Assembly (NCBI GenBank): GCA_050260515.1
Contig: JBLNCI010000034.1
Location: 1 to 12,966, forward strand
Reading direction: 5' to 3'
From: DATJIG01 sp050260515
GTDB taxonomy: Bacteria > Pseudomonadota > Alphaproteobacteria > SMXQ01
Length of the DNA stretch: 12,966 bases
Numbering within the stretch: position 1 is the first letter of the stretch; each line of letters begins with the position of its first letter. This document shows positions 6,045 through 12,536 of the stretch, piece after piece. Below the pieces are notes generated by a model, which saw nothing but the letters and a program-made list of their open reading frames with translations, ran no database searches and was not told where the DNA came from. The position numbers were made by a program, and so were the translations under genes.

Positions 6045-6638
6045 CTACGGCCGCTCGTTGATGTCGCGGCTGTCCTTGTCGCGGTCGAAGAGGTCGCGCT
6101 GGTTCGGGCGCGTCAGCTCCTGCACCGCCGACTGGACCAGTTGCCGGAACCGCGCGTCGCCGGGGCCGGTGACGTTCGAGGTCGAGGCGGTGACGCCGTT
6201 CGTCGCCTTGTCGTAGCGGCAGAGGCCCGCGACGAGCACGAGACTGCCGTCGGCTCCGGCGCCGGGTGCCGACGGCTGCGGCTGGCGCGGGTTCGCGCAC
6301 AGGTTCGCCACGGTGATGTCGCGCGGCCCGTTCCACATCATCACGTAGTGATAGGCGCGGGTCGTATTCGGTCCCGGCAGCGCGGTGAACTTCGCGTGCG
6401 GAGTCCAGTCCGCGCCCTGCATGTTGCGCACGGTGACGTCGGCGAGCTGGTTCGGGTCGAGTCCGAACGCGCCGCCGGTCACGGCGACCGGCATCTCGCC
6501 GCGGCGCGCGTCGGAACCGTATTCGCCCGGCGAATAGAACCCGGTCTGGTAGTTCTCCACCACCGAGATGCCGTTGCTCGAGCACGCGGCAAGTGCTGCG
6601 GTCGCGGTCGCCGCGACAAGGCGGGTGACGGTGTTCAT
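6045..6638 (-). CDS. Secreted lipoprotein of unknown function, paralog B
   Basis: A 197-residue lipoprotein, paralog of the one at 5386-6000. The signal peptide ends LAAC, with the lipidated cysteine at 19. Blocks shared with paralog A include ISVVENYQTGFYSPGEYG, GEMPVAVTGGAFGL, ADVTVRNMQGADW, LPGPNTTR, YHYVMMWNGPRD and AVQELTRPNQRD. The cysteines at 114 and 140 occupy equivalent places with the same spacing. The copies differ most in the signal peptides, the proline-rich linker (120-130) and the extreme C-terminus. GGAGA precedes the ATG at 6638. The upstream gene's stop codon is 13 bases away, so the two are probably translated from one message. Acidic, basic and aromatic residues are conserved between copies, but I see no enzyme motif. 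Confidence 0.85.
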   Translation of the reverse strand: MNTVTRLVAATATAALAACSSNGISVVENYQTGFYSPGEYGSDARRGEMPVAVTGGAFGLDPNQLADVTVRNMQGADWTPHAKFTALPGPNTTRAYHYVMMWNGPRDITVANLCANPRQPQPSAPGAGADGSLVLVAGLCRYDKATNGVTASTSNVTGPGDARFRQLVQSAVQELTRPNQRDLFDRDKDSRDINERP

Positions 6639-6651
6639 CGAGAGTCTCCGT

Positions 6652-7014
6652 TCAGTTGACGAGTCGCCAATACCCGTCCCCCGACAGGCACGCCACGCCT
6701 CGCACGACGCTGCCGTCGTCCTGGCGCCACAAACCGCTCCGGCAGGTCGCCGTCGGCGGAACGGCAACCGCGGGCGGCGCGTAGGAATAGGTGGGCCCGT
6801 AGTACGGCGCGTACACCGGGCCGTAGTAGGGGGCGTAATACGGGCCATAGTACGGTCCGTAATACGAGGGGCCCGCGTAGAGAGGTATGAACAGGTGGAC
6901 GCCGACGAATGTCCGCGCGTGCGCGGCGAGCGGCAGCGCCACCGCGAACGCGACCATCGCGGCGATTGCCGCGATTCGCGCCGCGAGCCGTGTCGATGTC
7001 CGCCGGTCCGTCAT
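6652..7014 (-). CDS. Secreted Tyr/Pro-repeat protein
   Basis: A 120-residue exported protein. Residues 1-33 form a basic start and hydrophobic core ending AHA, a plausible signal peptidase I site. The middle (about 51-80) is a repeat built from YYGP/YYAP/VYAP units, like tyrosine- and proline-rich repeats in other secreted proteins of unknown role. The C-terminal part (91-120) has C91 and C109 around GLWRQDDGSVVRGVAC and ends DGYWRLVN, suggesting a small disulphide-linked fold. The start at 7014 is preferred to longer in-frame options because it yields the signal peptide and follows GGACGGAG, though the spacing is tight. It is the first gene of the minus-strand cluster with the two lipoproteins. 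Function unknown. Confidence 0.75.
   Translation of the reverse strand: MTDRRTSTRLAARIAAIAAMVAFAVALPLAAHARTFVGVHLFIPLYAGPSYYGPYYGPYYAPYYGPVYAPYYGPTYSYAPPAVAVPPTATCRSGLWRQDDGSVVRGVACLSGDGYWRLVN
6787..6864 (-). repeat. Degenerate tandem repeat encoding YYGP/YYAP units
   Basis: Short repeats of about 12 bases, each encoding Tyr-Tyr-Gly-Pro, Tyr-Tyr-Ala-Pro or a close variant, run through the middle of the secreted protein gene. Synonymous codons differ between units (GTAG, GTAA and ATAG forms on the plus strand), so the array is not a very recent expansion. Confidence 0.75.
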
Positions 7015-7054
7015 CTCCGTCCTAGCTTCCACCCGCGCCGCCAGCTTCCCGCAC

Positions 7055-7066
7055 CGAACGCGTTCG
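7055..7066. promoter_or_regulatory. 12-bp perfect palindrome upstream of the secreted-protein operon
   Basis: The 12-base perfect palindrome CGAACGCGTTCG lies 41 bases upstream of the minus-strand start codon at 7014. Its position would suit an operator for the three-gene lipoprotein cluster. In GC-rich DNA such palindromes also arise by chance. I could not identify a convincing -35/-10 pair in this 233-base gap for the minus strand. Confidence 0.25.
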
Positions 7067-7191
7067 CGCCAGAGGCGGATTTGAGGCGAGCCCCGGGCGC
7101 GTTTGGCATCGTGCCGCGGTTTCCGCGCGGTCACCGGTTACCCGACCGGGAGTCGCGGGCCGCGCTCGCCACACGGACCGCTCGTTCGTCG

Positions 7192-7220
7192 TTGAACTGT
7201 GGCCGCGGCCGCGGTACAGC
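7192..7220 (+). promoter_or_regulatory. Possible promoter with palindromic spacer for the first TctC receptor
   Basis: TTGAAC at 7192-7197, 17 bases, then TACAGC at 7215-7220, a fair housekeeping-type promoter 28 bases before the ATG at 7248. The spacer is an unusually symmetric GC block: the imperfect inverted repeat CTGTGGCCGCGG / CCGCGGTACAG spans 7197-7219. A regulator bound there would block or remodel the promoter. The palindrome is seen directly; promoter function is a guess. Confidence 0.35.
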
Positions 7221-7247
7221 CCGGTCGCCGTCCCAAGGGAGATCGCG

Positions 7248-8351
7248 ATGCCGTTCGTTACACGTCTGCCCACCGGGTTTTCCGTTGCCCTGCTGTCGCT
7301 GTCCTTGATCGCCACGGCGGCAGCGCCCGCCGCCGCCGATGCGGTGTCGGACTTCTATCGCGGCAAGCGCATCAACCTGATCATCGGCTACGGGACGGGC
7401 GGCGGCTACGACCAGTACGCGCGGGTGCTCGCGCGCTTCTACGGCGACCACGTGCCGGGCAACCCGACGATCGTGCCCCAGAACATGCCGGGAGCCGGCA
7501 GCCGCAAGGCGGCCAACTGGCTCTACAACGTCGCGCCGAAGGACGGCACCGCGCTCGCGACGCTCGGCCAGAACACGCCGACCGATCAGGCGCTCGGCGC
7601 CGAGGGTATCCAGTTCGACGTCCGCAAGTTCAACTGGATCGGCAACATGGTGGTGGTCAACAACTCGCTCGCGGTGTGGCACACCAGCGGCGTGAAGACG
7701 ATCGAGGATGCTCGCCGGAAGGTGATTCCGGTCGGCGCCACCGGTGCCGCGTCGCCCTCGGTCCTGTACCCGCAGGTGTCGAACAACATCCTCGGCACGC
7801 GCTTCAAGATCATCTCGGGGTATCCGGGCGGCGGCGACATCAATCTCGCCATGGAGCGCGGCGAGGTGATGGGCCGGGGCAGCAACTCGTGGGCGTCGTG
7901 GAAGTCGACCCGGCCGGACTGGATCCGCGACCATCTGATCAACATCCTGTTCCAGGTCGGCCCGCAGCGCGAGCCGGACCTGAGCGACGTGCCGCTGTGG
8001 ACGGATCTCGCGCGCAACGACGAGGAGCGGCGCGTGCTCGAGGTCCTGTCGGGCGACGTCGCGGTCGGGCGGCCGATCATCGGACCGCCGGGGCTCGCCG
8101 AGGATCGCGTCCGCGCGCTGCGCGTCGCGTTCGACGAGACGATGAAGGACCCGCGCTTCGTCGCCGAGGCGGCCAGCCAGCGCATGGACATCAGGCCGCT
8201 CGGCGGCGAGGAACTGCAGGGCATCGTCGCCCGCATCGTCGACCTCTCGCCCCGCGTCGTGGAGATGGTCCGCAACGCCATCCAGATCCGCGACGTGAAC
8301 GAGCTGCCGGCCGACCGCAAGGGCCAGGGCGGGGGCGGCGCAGCGGAGTAG
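7248..8351 (+). CDS. Bug/TctC-type periplasmic solute-binding receptor 1
   Basis: A 367-residue extracytoplasmic receptor of the tripartite tricarboxylate transporter (Bug, TctC, PF03401) family. The signal peptide covers residues 1 to about 30-32 (…APAAADA). Lobe 1 starts with DFYRGKRINLIIGYGTGGGYDQYARVLA, the family's first strand and glycine-rich ligand loop, then NMPGAGSRKAANWLYN and APKDGTAL. Lobe 2 includes YPGGGDINLAMERGE. Typical Bug proteins bind carboxylates or aromatic acids and pass them to TctA/TctB, which are absent here. It is longer than receptors 2 and 3, with a glycine-rich tail, and lacks their cysteine pair. AAGGGAG upstream supports the ATG at 7248. It belongs to a divergent subgroup with a DFY-GK start rather than the usual YP-KPI. 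Confidence 0.85.
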   Translation: MPFVTRLPTGFSVALLSLSLIATAAAPAAADAVSDFYRGKRINLIIGYGTGGGYDQYARVLARFYGDHVPGNPTIVPQNMPGAGSRKAANWLYNVAPKDGTALATLGQNTPTDQALGAEGIQFDVRKFNWIGNMVVVNNSLAVWHTSGVKTIEDARRKVIPVGATGAASPSVLYPQVSNNILGTRFKIISGYPGGGDINLAMERGEVMGRGSNSWASWKSTRPDWIRDHLINILFQVGPQREPDLSDVPLWTDLARNDEERRVLEVLSGDVAVGRPIIGPPGLAEDRVRALRVAFDETMKDPRFVAEAASQRMDIRPLGGEELQGIVARIVDLSPRVVEMVRNAIQIRDVNELPADRKGQGGGGAAE

Positions 8352-8560
8352 GGTCCCGGCGGCGATTGAAGACAAATCGGTCTGTATGCGACCTGCGGCA
8401 GGAAACGCGGGAAAACGGCGGTAAGCCCCCGTAATCAAGGCCGTTTACCTAAGTGTGACCTATTTGCACGCCTGCCGAAGAATCGTCCAAGAACGCTTGC
8501 TGGCCAACGGCTTAGAATTTAGGGTTTCCGCGGTCGGAGTTGTATCAAGGGGCCATCCAG

Positions 8561-9853
8561 ATGACCGCTAGCAAGAAAATGCCGCTGCGCGCCGCGAAGC
8601 GGAACGGAATCGTTCTGAGCGGGGCGCTCGCCGCCGCGCTGCTGCTGCCGGGCACCGCCTCGGCGGATTCGTACGCTGTGCAGCCCAAGCAGGGTGTCGT
8701 CAGCGTCGAGCGCATTCCGAAGGACTATGCGCCGCTCGGCATGCGCCTCGGGGTGTTCAACCTGCTGCCGCAGGCGGACGTCGTGCAGACCTACACCGAC
8801 AACGTCTTCCGCACCCAGAGCAGCAAGAAGTCGGACATGATCACGACGGTTTCGCCGCTCGTGCAGCTCCAGTCCGACTGGCCGCGCCATTCGCTGAACT
8901 TCCTCGCTTCGGCCGACATGTACCGTTATTGGGACCACACGTCGGAGAACCACACCAACTACGCGCTGGCGGCCGACGGCCGCTTCGACGTGCAGAAGGA
9001 CACCCAGGTGTACGCCGGCGTCGGCTACCGCCAGCTCCACGAGGAGCGCGGCTCGCCGAACGACACCGCCTCGGCGCTCGAGCCGCCGAAGTACTACGAC
9101 GAGTCGGTCAACGTCGGCGCGTACCAGCAGTTCGGCCAGCTCAACGCCCGCGTCGATCTCCGCGGCGACTACTGGAACTACGACACCATCCAGACCCGCA
9201 CCGGTCCGGTCGCCCAGGTCGATCGCAACCGTTGGGACTCCCAGGCGTCGCTGCGCGTCGGCTACGACCTGAACAACGGCTGGGAGCCGTTCGTCCGCGG
9301 TCGCTACGTCAACAGCGACTACAACACCGCGCGTGACCGCGCCGGGTTCGACAAGGACTCGGACGGCTACGAGGTCGTCGGCGGCGCGGCGTTCGATCTG
9401 AAGGGCCTGTGGCTCGGCGAGGTCTTCGCCGGCTACGTGCAGCGCAGCTTCGACGACGCGCGGTTCAAGACCGTCGAGGAGCCGACCTTCGGCGCCACCG
9501 TCACCTGGAACGTCACCCCCCTCACCGCGCTCAATGCGCGCGTCAATCGCACGATCAGCGACACCATCGTGTCGGGTTCGTCGACCGAGATGGACACGTT
9601 CTACAGCGTCGGTGGCGACACCGAGGTCCAGCCGAACCTCGTGCTCGGCGGCACCCTCAGCTACCTCAACAGCAAGTTCAACGGCGCCGTCCGCCAGGAC
9701 GACGTCTACGCAGCGGGCGTCCGTGCGCGGTACTTCCTGAACCGCAACTTCTCCGTGGGGCCGGAGATTCAATACGTGACGCGCGATTCCAACATCGCAG
9801 GCACCGACTACGACAACTGGATCGCCCTGATCCGGTTGACGGGCCGGATCTAG
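8561..9853 (+). CDS. Outer-membrane beta-barrel protein (BBP2-like)
   Basis: A 430-residue outer-membrane protein. The signal peptide ends ASA near residue 35. The mature chain is rich in alternating hydrophobic/polar strands with many Tyr, Trp, Asn and Asp. It starts LLPQADVVQTYTDNVFRTQSSKKSDMIT, the opening seen in the putative beta-barrel porin 2 (PF10082) group of outer-membrane proteins often found with polysaccharide export genes. Later strands include DVQKDTQVYAGVGYRQLHEERG and WEPFVRGRYVNSDYN, and the final strand is NWIALIRLTGRI, ending in Ile rather than the usual aromatic. AAGGGG (8547-8552) supports ATG 8561 over a TTG at 8540. A strong terminator follows, so it is probably monocistronic or follows receptor 1. 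Ligand unknown. Confidence 0.85.
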   Translation: MTASKKMPLRAAKRNGIVLSGALAAALLLPGTASADSYAVQPKQGVVSVERIPKDYAPLGMRLGVFNLLPQADVVQTYTDNVFRTQSSKKSDMITTVSPLVQLQSDWPRHSLNFLASADMYRYWDHTSENHTNYALAADGRFDVQKDTQVYAGVGYRQLHEERGSPNDTASALEPPKYYDESVNVGAYQQFGQLNARVDLRGDYWNYDTIQTRTGPVAQVDRNRWDSQASLRVGYDLNNGWEPFVRGRYVNSDYNTARDRAGFDKDSDGYEVVGGAAFDLKGLWLGEVFAGYVQRSFDDARFKTVEEPTFGATVTWNVTPLTALNARVNRTISDTIVSGSSTEMDTFYSVGGDTEVQPNLVLGGTLSYLNSKFNGAVRQDDVYAAGVRARYFLNRNFSVGPEIQYVTRDSNIAGTDYDNWIALIRLTGRI

Positions 9854-9874
9854 TCTCCCGCCAACACCGCAACG

Positions 9875-9912
9875 GAAGCCCCGCACCGCAAGGTGCGGGG
9901 CTTCTGCTTTTT
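9875..9912 (+). terminator. Intrinsic terminator after the beta-barrel gene
   Basis: A 13-bp perfect stem (9875-9887 with 9892-9904) closed by a GCAA tetraloop, followed by TGCTTTTT. It begins 22 bases after the stop codon of the outer-membrane protein gene. The perfect stem, GNRA loop and U-tract make this a textbook rho-independent terminator, insulating the following receptor gene. Confidence 0.95.
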
Positions 9913-10088
9913 GCGCCCGGCGTGTGCCGTTCGCGGCCGCCGTGTGCGGCGCGTGTCATCGGCGGCGCAATCGTTTGCGCAGCCGCGACCGTCGGCGCGC
10001 GCCGTTGCGGATCGGCCGTTCCTTTGGCAGGCTCTGGCCATAACAGAAAAGACGGGAGGTGACGCCCAGCACGTAACAGGAGACTGCC

Positions 10089-11102
10089 ATGAGGCTTCTT
10101 CACTGGGCGATCGCGTCGGCGTTCCTCTGCCTCCTCGTCCACCCGACGGACCTTCGCGCCGCGGATTTCTACAAGGGAAAGACCGTCAACCTGATCGTCG
10201 GCTTCAGCGCCGGTGGCGGCTACGATCAGTACACGCGCCTGCTCGCGCGCCACTACGCCGACCACATTCCGGGAAAGCCCGACGTCATCGTCAACAACAT
10301 GCCGGGCGCGTCCGGCCTCAAGGCGGTGCAGTACCTCGACTCCGGCGCGCCGAAGGACGGCACGGCGATCGTCGCCTACAACTCCGGGCTGATCACCCAG
10401 TCGATGACGCTGCCGGGCAAGATCAAGGTCAACCTCGCGAATTACGGCTACGTCGGCAGCATCACCGAGGACATCCGCATGTGTTACATGTGGGGCGCGA
10501 CCGGCGTGAAGACGTTCGCCGAGATGCAGAAGCGCCCCAAGGTGGTGTTCGGCGAGACCGGGCGCGGCTCGTCGGCCTACGTCAACGAGCGCATCCTGAA
10601 GGAAGTGTTCGGCGTCAAGCTGCAGCAGGTGCTGGGCTATCCCGGCAGCGCCGAGAAGCGGCTCGCGATCGAGCGCGGCGAGCTCGATGGCGATTGCGGC
10701 TCGTACAGCAGCCTGCCCGAGGAATGGCTGCGCGACAGCAAGATCAACATCCTGATCCGGTTCAACCGCCATGTCGCGCCAGGGATGAGCGACAAGATCC
10801 CGTTCTCGGTCGACCTCGCCAGGAATGAGGACGAGAAGAAGCTGCTGCAGCTCTTCGCCGCCACTGGCGACGTCGGGCGACCGTACATCGCCTCGCGCGA
10901 GGTGCCGGTCGACCGTCTCGCGGTGCTGCGCAAGGCCTTCAGCGACACGGTGAAGGACCCGCAATTCCTTGCCGATGCGAAGAAGCAGCACCTCGACGTC
11001 ATCGAGCCGATGAACGGCGAGGCGGCGCAGAGGGCCGTGGCGGATCTCTATCAGACGCCGAAAACCATCGTCGCACAGGCGAAGGAGATCACCGGCGATT
11101 GA
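10089..11102 (+). CDS. Bug/TctC-type periplasmic solute-binding receptor 2
   Basis: A 337-residue TctC-family receptor. The signal peptide covers residues 1 to about 24-25, ending before ADFYKGK. Lobe 1 has KTVNLIVGFSAGGGYDQYTRLLARHYAD, with the glycine loop in the ligand pocket, then NNMPGASGLKAVQYLDSGAPKDGT. Lobe 2 holds GETGRGSSAYVNERIL and LGYPGSAEKRLAIERGELDGDC. Cys132 (RMCYMW) and Cys203 (GDCGSYSS) are shared with receptor 3 and absent from receptor 1. AGGAGA (10078-10083) precedes the ATG. Terminators on both sides make it a single-gene unit. The ligand cannot be read from sequence; family members bind organic acids. It is very similar to receptor 3, aligning without gaps in the middle. 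Confidence 0.87.
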   Translation: MRLLHWAIASAFLCLLVHPTDLRAADFYKGKTVNLIVGFSAGGGYDQYTRLLARHYADHIPGKPDVIVNNMPGASGLKAVQYLDSGAPKDGTAIVAYNSGLITQSMTLPGKIKVNLANYGYVGSITEDIRMCYMWGATGVKTFAEMQKRPKVVFGETGRGSSAYVNERILKEVFGVKLQQVLGYPGSAEKRLAIERGELDGDCGSYSSLPEEWLRDSKINILIRFNRHVAPGMSDKIPFSVDLARNEDEKKLLQLFAATGDVGRPYIASREVPVDRLAVLRKAFSDTVKDPQFLADAKKQHLDVIEPMNGEAAQRAVADLYQTPKTIVAQAKEITGD

Positions 11103-11125
11103 TCGACGTCGCGACGCGATGCCTG

Positions 11126-11155
11126 AGCCCCGCGCCGTCCGGCGCGGGGCTTTTT
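11126..11155 (+). terminator. Intrinsic terminator after receptor 2
   Basis: An 11-bp perfect stem (11126-11136 with 11141-11151), loop GTCC, continuing directly into a TTTTT run ending at 11155. It starts 23 bases beyond the receptor 2 stop codon and separates it from receptor 3. Confidence 0.93.
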
Positions 11156-11166
11156 CGTTGGGCAAC

Positions 11167-11194
11167 TTGACGCTTCCGCGATGCCGTGCGTCAA
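11167..11194 (+). promoter_or_regulatory. TTGACGC inverted repeat, candidate operator/promoter for receptor 3
   Basis: TTGACGC (11167-11173) and its exact inverse GCGTCAA (11188-11194) are separated by 14 bases, so half-site centres are 21 bp apart, about two helical turns. The site sits between the receptor 2 terminator and the receptor 3 ATG, where regulation is expected. The left arm also resembles a -35 element (TTGACG), but no good -10 follows at 17 bases (GTCAAT). Confidence 0.4.
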
Positions 11195-11260
11195 TTTCGC
11201 CCGGATCGCAACCGCGCCGATGGAGAGCGCGGGTCCGATCCGGTCACCGGGAGGCTGCCC

Positions 11261-12292
11261 ATGTACGCGTCCTTCGTGCGCGCCGCGCGCACCGTCGCCG
11301 CTTTGACCGCATTCATCGCCGTGTCCGGGGCCGCCGTCGCCCAGGACGCCGCCGCCTTCTACAAGGGCAAGACGATGCGCCTCGTGGTCGGCTTCAGCCC
11401 GGGCGGAGGTTACGACGCCTACACCCGGCTGCTCGCGCGCCACTACGGCCGCTACATCCCGGGCAGTCCCGACATCATCGTCAACAACATGCCCGGCGCC
11501 TCCAGCCTCAAGTCGGTGCAGTACCTCGACAGCGGCGCGCCCAAGGACGGCACCGTGCTGACGGCGTTCAATCCGGGCCTGATCGTCCAGTCGATGACGA
11601 CGCCCGACAAATTTCCCATCGATCTCCGGCGCTACGAGTGGATCGGCAGCATCAGCGAGGACATTCGCGTCTGCTACATGTGGCATGCCACCGGCGTGAA
11701 GACCTGGGACGATCTCCTCAAGCGGCCGCAGGTGATCTTCGGCGAGACCGGCACCGGCTCGTCGGCCTACGTCAACGAGCGCATCCTCAAGGACGTGTTC
11801 GGCGTCAAGGTGAAGCAGGTGCTGGGCTACCCCGGCAGCGCCGAGAAGCGGCTCGCGATCGAGCGCGGCGAGCTCGACGGCGACTGCGGCTCGTTCTCGA
11901 GCATTCCGCCGGACTGGGTCCGCGAGCGCAAGATCGACGTCGTGATCCGGTTCGAGCAGCACCTGGCGCCGGGGATGACCGCGGACGCGCCCTATGCGCC
12001 CGATCTCGCCAAGGACGCCAAACAGCGCCAGCTCCTGATGCTGCTCAACTCGTCGGGCGACGTCGGACGCCCGTACATCGCGCCGCGCGGCGTGCCCGCG
12101 GAGCGGCTCAAGGCGCTGCGCGCCGCGTTCGATCAGGTCGTCAAGGACCCGCAGTTCGTCGCCGACGCCGAGAAGCAGCAGCTCACGGTCATCGCGCCGC
12201 TGAGCGGCGACGATGCTTATCGCATGGTCGAGGAGATCTACAAATCGCCGCCCGACGTCGTCGCCCAGGCCAAGGACATCACCGGCGAGTAG
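11261..12292 (+). CDS. Bug/TctC-type periplasmic solute-binding receptor 3
   Basis: A 343-residue TctC-family receptor, close paralog of receptor 2. The signal peptide runs to Ala27 (AAVA, then QDAAAFYKGK). Core blocks match receptor 2: LVVGFSPGGGYDAYTRLLARHY, NNMPGAS, YLDSGAPKDGT, GETGTGSSAYVNERILKDVFGVK, LGYPGSAEKRLAIERGELDGDCGS and GDVGRPYIA. The cysteine pair is C138 and C209. The ATG at 11261 follows GGGAGG (11249-11254) and gives a proper signal peptide; an upstream in-frame extension would prepend a charged, non-secretory sequence. Codon use and GC match its neighbours, so duplication inside this genome is the simplest origin. No membrane transporter partner is adjacent. No clear terminator follows before the repeat-rich region. 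Confidence 0.87.
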   Translation: MYASFVRAARTVAALTAFIAVSGAAVAQDAAAFYKGKTMRLVVGFSPGGGYDAYTRLLARHYGRYIPGSPDIIVNNMPGASSLKSVQYLDSGAPKDGTVLTAFNPGLIVQSMTTPDKFPIDLRRYEWIGSISEDIRVCYMWHATGVKTWDDLLKRPQVIFGETGTGSSAYVNERILKDVFGVKVKQVLGYPGSAEKRLAIERGELDGDCGSFSSIPPDWVRERKIDVVIRFEQHLAPGMTADAPYAPDLAKDAKQRQLLMLLNSSGDVGRPYIAPRGVPAERLKALRAAFDQVVKDPQFVADAEKQQLTVIAPLSGDDAYRMVEEIYKSPPDVVAQAKDITGE

Positions 12293-12378
12293 CGATGGGC
12301 GGCGAGAGTCGATCGCGCACGTAACATGTCTCTCGTCATGCCTGGCCTGCGGACCGGTTGCACCCGGTCGCTCTCTCT

Positions 12379-12425
12379 AGGCCGCCCTTCGGCGGCGGGA
12401 GACAGGCCACCCTTCGGGCGGCGGG
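12379..12425. repeat. Two direct copies of a short GC hairpin repeat
   Basis: Copy 1 (12379-12399) and copy 2 (12404-12425) are near-identical 21-22-base units of the form AGGCC-G/A-CCCTTC-GGCGGCGGG. Copy 1 folds into a 6-bp stem, GCCGCC/GGCGGC, with a CTTC loop; copy 2 is slightly altered. The close spacing and hairpin form suggest a small palindromic repeat family or a tandem terminator/attenuator structure after receptor 3. Confidence 0.65.
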
Positions 12426-12440
12426 CGGGCATCCACGTTC

Positions 12441-12536
12441 CCTTTCTGTCGTCATTCCCGCGCAAGCGGGAATCCAGAGCCACGGAACTCGGAGTGGCGG
12501 CCCTGGACCCCCCGCTTTCGCGGGGGTGACGAAAGG
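12441..12536. repeat. REP/MITE-like palindromic repeat
   Basis: This is the intergenic repeat with the signature GTCATTCCCGC-GCAA-GCGGGAATCCAG. The first hairpin is an 8-bp stem ATTCCCGC/GCGGGAAT (12454-12461 with 12466-12473). The second is a 7-bp stem around a TTTC loop (12509-12515 with 12520-12526). TCCAG (12473-12477) and CTGGA (12503-12507) pair across the centre. The ends CTTTC (12442-12446) and GAAAG (12531-12535) are inverted repeats, so the unit is one large imperfect palindrome. Such repeats occur in many copies in proteobacterial genomes, possibly mobilised by RAYT-type transposases; none is encoded here. Confidence 0.85.

Noticed and set aside
8450..8475. CRP-like half site (TGTGA then TGCAC) upstream of the beta-barrel gene
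   Set aside because: The right half does not match TCACA, and one half-site alone is too common to claim.
8497..8518. TTGCTG and TAGAAT as a promoter for the beta-barrel gene
   Set aside because: The spacer is only 10 bases. The 209-base gap before the gene is AT-richer and probably contains the promoter, but I cannot place it.
8601..8614. GGAAC followed by CGTT inside the start of the beta-barrel gene
   Set aside because: The spacing is only 5 bases, far from the 16-17 required for an EcfG-type promoter, and it lies within the coding sequence.
9875..11155. Similarity of the two terminators, considered as evidence for a duplicated terminator-plus-receptor unit
   Set aside because: AGCCCCGC-type terminator hairpins are common throughout proteobacterial genomes, so their likeness here is not evidence of shared origin.
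12484..12488. GGAAC inside the REP-like repeat
   Set aside because: No CGTT occurs at the right distance, so it is not an EcfG-type promoter.
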